From the NCBI GenBank assembly GCA_016199325.1, contig JACQGW010000157.1:1-6249 (forward strand): a stretch of DNA of 6,249 bases, written 5' to 3'. The stretch's first letter is position 1. Every line of letters starts with the position of its first letter. This stretch comes from Chloroflexota bacterium (GTDB lineage: Bacteria > Chloroflexota > Dehalococcoidia > JACQGW01). A model generated the notes under the pieces. That model was given only the letters and a program-made list of their open reading frames with translations, made no database searches and was not told the origin of the DNA. Below, piece after piece: positions 4,000 to 6,249 of this stretch. Position numbers and translations under genes: made by a program.

Positions 4000-5737
4000 G
4001 CGCGATCTCGACCGGCTCGGCAAGCGGCGCTCCCTGGACGCGCAGGATGAAGCTCCGGTTCTGATCGGGTACGTCGAAGACGAACGCGGTATTGACCGTC
4101 AGCCCGGGGGCGATCGGGGTCGCAAACGGGTTGGTCAGCCGTGAGCGCAGGTAGTAGCCCAGCCCGCCTTCCGACGAGACGTCGTACTCCCCACCGCGAT
4201 CGTCGCGCAGACGCACGTCGCGCTGTCCCAGAATGCCGTTCTGGCTGCTCACGTTCTGAAGCCGCAGGTTCACGGCGAGAAACCGTCCCGCCGGCCGGCG
4301 CGTGAAGTAGCGCGCGTCGGGCTCGACGGTCTCCAGCGATACGACGGTGTACTCCCAGTACCGATCGCGGACGGGCGTCCCGATTCCCGGTCTGGCCGCT
4401 GCGCTCGGCGGGACCGCAGCGATGGCGCTCAGCGGCGTTCCATTCAGCGCGCCGATGCCATAGAGAAGCGCGGCACCGCCGAGCAGCGTGCCGGCGACGA
4501 GCGCGACGCCCAGCCCGTAGAGCTCCCGCCGCCGGGCGGCGAGCTGCGCCACCTCCCACGGGGTCTGGACCCGCCGCGTCGCCACGTCGGCGAGGACCGT
4601 CGCCGCAGTGAGCGGCCCCGCGACGACCGCGGCAAGGTCGAGGAACCGCTGCGCGATCTTGCCGGCCGGATCGCGCAAGACCAGCGGCACGCCGAGATCC
4701 AGGCCGTCCCGCAGCGCCCCGTCGACCGGCAGCGCCACGCTGACGCGCTGGCCGAGGCGCCGCTCAACCTCAGCGGGCGAGATGGACGGACGTTCGTCTG
4801 CCCGGTTCACGACGAGCGAGGTTCGCTCGACGAGGCCTTGCCGCGTCAGCCGGTCGAGGACGCGCCCGACCTGGACGAGGGCGGCGATGTCGGTCGTCGT
4901 GACCAGGATAACGTTGTCGGCGAGCTGAAGCACGGCCTCGGTGCCGGCGTCCAGGTCGTGGCCGAGGTCGACCACCACGAAGCCGAAGCGTGCCCGCAGC
5001 GCCAGCACGGCGCTGGGGAGCTGGTCCGGGCTCAGCGATCGCTGGCTTGGCGGCAGGAGGATCTGCAGGCCCGACCAGTGCTCGACGAGCAGCCCTTCGA
5101 GATCGCCGCCGGTGCCGGCCGGCCATTGCACGATCTTCTTCTCGGCGTCGAGCGAGAGCGCAACGCCCACCGCGCCAAACTCAGGGCGGCCGTCGACGAC
5201 GGCCACGCGCGTGCCGGTGCGCATGGCGATGGTGCCCAGAGCGGCCGACAGATTGGCGACGACGGTGGTGCAGCCGGCGCCGCCTCGCGGGCTGAATACG
5301 GCCACGACCTTCCCGGCCGGTTGCTGCACAGGCGGCGCGACGGTCGCGGGCGGCGCGAGCGTCGCAGCCGGCGCCTGGGCGCGGGCAACCCGGCGGATGG
5401 CCTGAACGAGCTCGGCCTGCTCAATGGGACGGGTGAGGAACTCGTGGACGCCGGCCGACATCGCCCGCCGCATGACCTCGTACCCGGCAACGCTGGCGAC
5501 GGCGATGATCTCGCCGGAGATGCCCCGGCGGCGGAGTGTCTCGCTCACCGCGGCGAGCGTCTCGCCCAGGAAGTCGGCGTCCAGCACGATGGCGCTGGGC
5601 CAATCCGGGGCGACGCCGGTGCGGTCGGGGCCGGCCACCGACAGCACGTCGACCTGGCCGCTCGCCGTCAGGAGCCGACCCAGATCGCCGCCGGTCGGCT
5701 CCACGACGAGCACCTTCAGTCGGGCCGGGAAGACCAT
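3989..5737 (-). CDS. CpaE/TadZ-like pilus protein: receiver, ParA-like domain, membrane helix, DUF4352-like domain
   Basis: A 582-aa multidomain protein. Residues 7-118 form a receiver-like domain (KVLVVEP, VLDADF around Asp53/Asp55, AMSAGVHEFLTRPIEQAELV), with Arg103 where active receivers carry Lys, so it may be unphosphorylated. An Ala/Pro linker (119-142) leads to a MinD/ParA-type domain (143-375). Its Walker A reads PRGGAGCTT (150-158), with Arg151 and Cys156 in place of the two lysines of KGGxGKT, and a Walker B-like VVVDLGHD spans 254-261. This suits the structural, weakly or non-hydrolytic TadZ/CpaE group, which helps localise the Tad secretion machine. A membrane helix lies at 409-429. 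Residues 459-572 look like a DUF4352-type beta domain (YWEYTVVSLETV, RFLAVNLRLQNVSSQN), predicted extracytoplasmic. Ordinary CpaE/TadZ proteins stop after the ATPase-like domain. The gene starts at ATG 5737, 30 bases after the TadE-like stop, and probably shares its transcript. Confidence 0.85.
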   Translation of the reverse strand: MVFPARLKVLVVEPTGGDLGRLLTASGQVDVLSVAGPDRTGVAPDWPSAIVLDADFLGETLAAVSETLRRRGISGEIIAVASVAGYEVMRRAMSAGVHEFLTRPIEQAELVQAIRRVARAQAPAATLAPPATVAPPVQQPAGKVVAVFSPRGGAGCTTVVANLSAALGTIAMRTGTRVAVVDGRPEFGAVGVALSLDAEKKIVQWPAGTGGDLEGLLVEHWSGLQILLPPSQRSLSPDQLPSAVLALRARFGFVVVDLGHDLDAGTEAVLQLADNVILVTTTDIAALVQVGRVLDRLTRQGLVERTSLVVNRADERPSISPAEVERRLGQRVSVALPVDGALRDGLDLGVPLVLRDPAGKIAQRFLDLAAVVAGPLTAATVLADVATRRVQTPWEVAQLAARRRELYGLGVALVAGTLLGGAALLYGIGALNGTPLSAIAAVPPSAAARPGIGTPVRDRYWEYTVVSLETVEPDARYFTRRPAGRFLAVNLRLQNVSSQNGILGQRDVRLRDDRGGEYDVSSEGGLGYYLRSRLTNPFATPIAPGLTVNTAFVFDVPDQNRSFILRVQGAPLAEPVEIALSR

Positions 5738-5767
5738 CTCGAAGCCCCTATCATATCAGTCTGGCAG

Positions 5768-6190
5768 TCATTCGGCATACGTCGTGGAAACCGCACGGAG
5801 GAGGATCCCGCCCGATCCCCAGTACCGGGTGATGATCGGCGTGACCGGGTAGAACCGGTAGTCGACCGAGACCTGCACCCGGCTGCCGCTCACCGTCGTG
5901 CCGTCGGGATAGGTAACGCTGACCGTGAGCTGGGCCGGATCCAGGCCGATGGCGGCCGATTGGGCTGTTTGCCGAATGGTCGCCGTCGCGCTCGGCTGAA
6001 CCATGGCAAGGCGAGAAGCCTGTCGCGATGCGTGGGCAACCGTGTTGTAGGCGAAGGCCATGCGGCCGAAGTCCAGCACGCCGAAGAGCATCAGGATGAA
6101 CACCGGAAAGACCAGCGCAAACTCGACCATCGCCTGGCCGTGCTGCTTTCTTGCCGGCGCCATCGCTCCTGTCGTCGGCGCCTGCCACAC
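5768..6190 (-). CDS. TadE-like pseudopilin of the Tad/Flp pilus
   Basis: A 140-aa TadE/TadG-family protein. GQAMVEFALVFPVFI (residues 18-32) plus the following LMLFGVLDFGR is the hallmark: a short basic N-terminus, a G/A-MVEFA processing-like motif with Glu23, and one hydrophobic helix. The rest (ARQASR-like helix, then beta-rich TVSVTYPDGTTVSGSRVQVS) lies outside the membrane, as usual for these minor pilins. GTG 6190 is used here. ATG 6163, ten residues later, is an equally plausible start, with AGGAG very close upstream. The frame stays open to the right edge of the window, so a more distal start cannot be ruled out. The stop is TGA at 5770-5768, 30 bases before the CpaE/TadZ-like gene, in operon arrangement. 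Confidence 0.85.
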   Translation of the reverse strand: MWQAPTTGAMAPARKQHGQAMVEFALVFPVFILMLFGVLDFGRMAFAYNTVAHASRQASRLAMVQPSATATIRQTAQSAAIGLDPAQLTVSVTYPDGTTVSGSRVQVSVDYRFYPVTPIITRYWGSGGILLRAVSTTYAE

Positions 6191-6249
6191 GACGGCTGAG
6201 ACACCTTCGCGGCGGACGCCGGCAACCCACGCCCTGGCCCCCGACCCCC

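Noticed and set aside
4838..6199. Very long plus-strand open frame opposite the TadZ-like and TadE-like genes.
   Set aside because: High-GC antisense shadow: the translation is low-complexity Gly/Arg/Asp/His-rich, while the minus strand encodes recognisable receiver, ParA-like and TadE domains.
6191..6249. 3' end of another Tad gene at the right edge.
   Set aside because: All minus-strand frames are open here, but none shows recognisable sequence in under 20 codons.

Overview
This is a GC-rich bacterial window, probably from a free-living or metagenomic organism. A ydaO-type cyclic-di-AMP riboswitch, a DUF2905-like sequence, a CoxM-type flavoprotein, a Dpp/Opp-type permease and Tad-pilus genes together fit Chloroflexota (Thermomicrobia-like) best. 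That placement is an inference from gene content; no taxonomic marker is present.

Layout. Positions 1-303 hold no convincing gene but carry two repeat-like structures: a degenerate CGCCAAG array and a long imperfect inverted repeat. A cyclase-family hydrolase (304-984, minus) diverges from a CoxM-like FAD subunit of a molybdenum hydroxylase (1227-2105, plus), with the promoter region between them. Positions 2102-2430 look damaged. A DUF2905-like reading frame has no start codon and carries a frameshift. It is followed by a near-consensus promoter and a good Shine-Dalgarno/ATG that are out of frame with the next gene, a Dpp/Opp permease lacking its first membrane segment (2398-3144). A 7-bp triplicate repeat and a weak hairpin close this block.

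The most interesting part is 3209-3999. A good promoter leads into a clear c-di-AMP riboswitch (3258-3378). Downstream, a hairpin could hide the Shine-Dalgarno of the next gene and competes with the aptamer's closing helix P1. Two small overlapping genes follow: an unrecognised 119-aa protein and an 80-aa XRE-like helix-turn-helix protein. Known targets of this riboswitch class are mostly cell-wall hydrolases and potassium or osmolyte transporters, so control of a small putative regulatory pair would be unusual.

On the minus strand from the right edge come two Tad/Flp-pilus genes in operon order: a TadE-like pseudopilin (6190-5768) and a large CpaE/TadZ-like protein (5737-3989). The latter joins a degenerate receiver domain, a MinD/ParA-type fold with an altered Walker A motif, one membrane segment and a C-terminal DUF4352-like beta domain predicted to lie outside the membrane. 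Its 3' end overlaps tail-to-tail with the XRE-like gene. Whether the riboswitch-controlled pair regulates the pilus is an attractive but untested idea based only on proximity.
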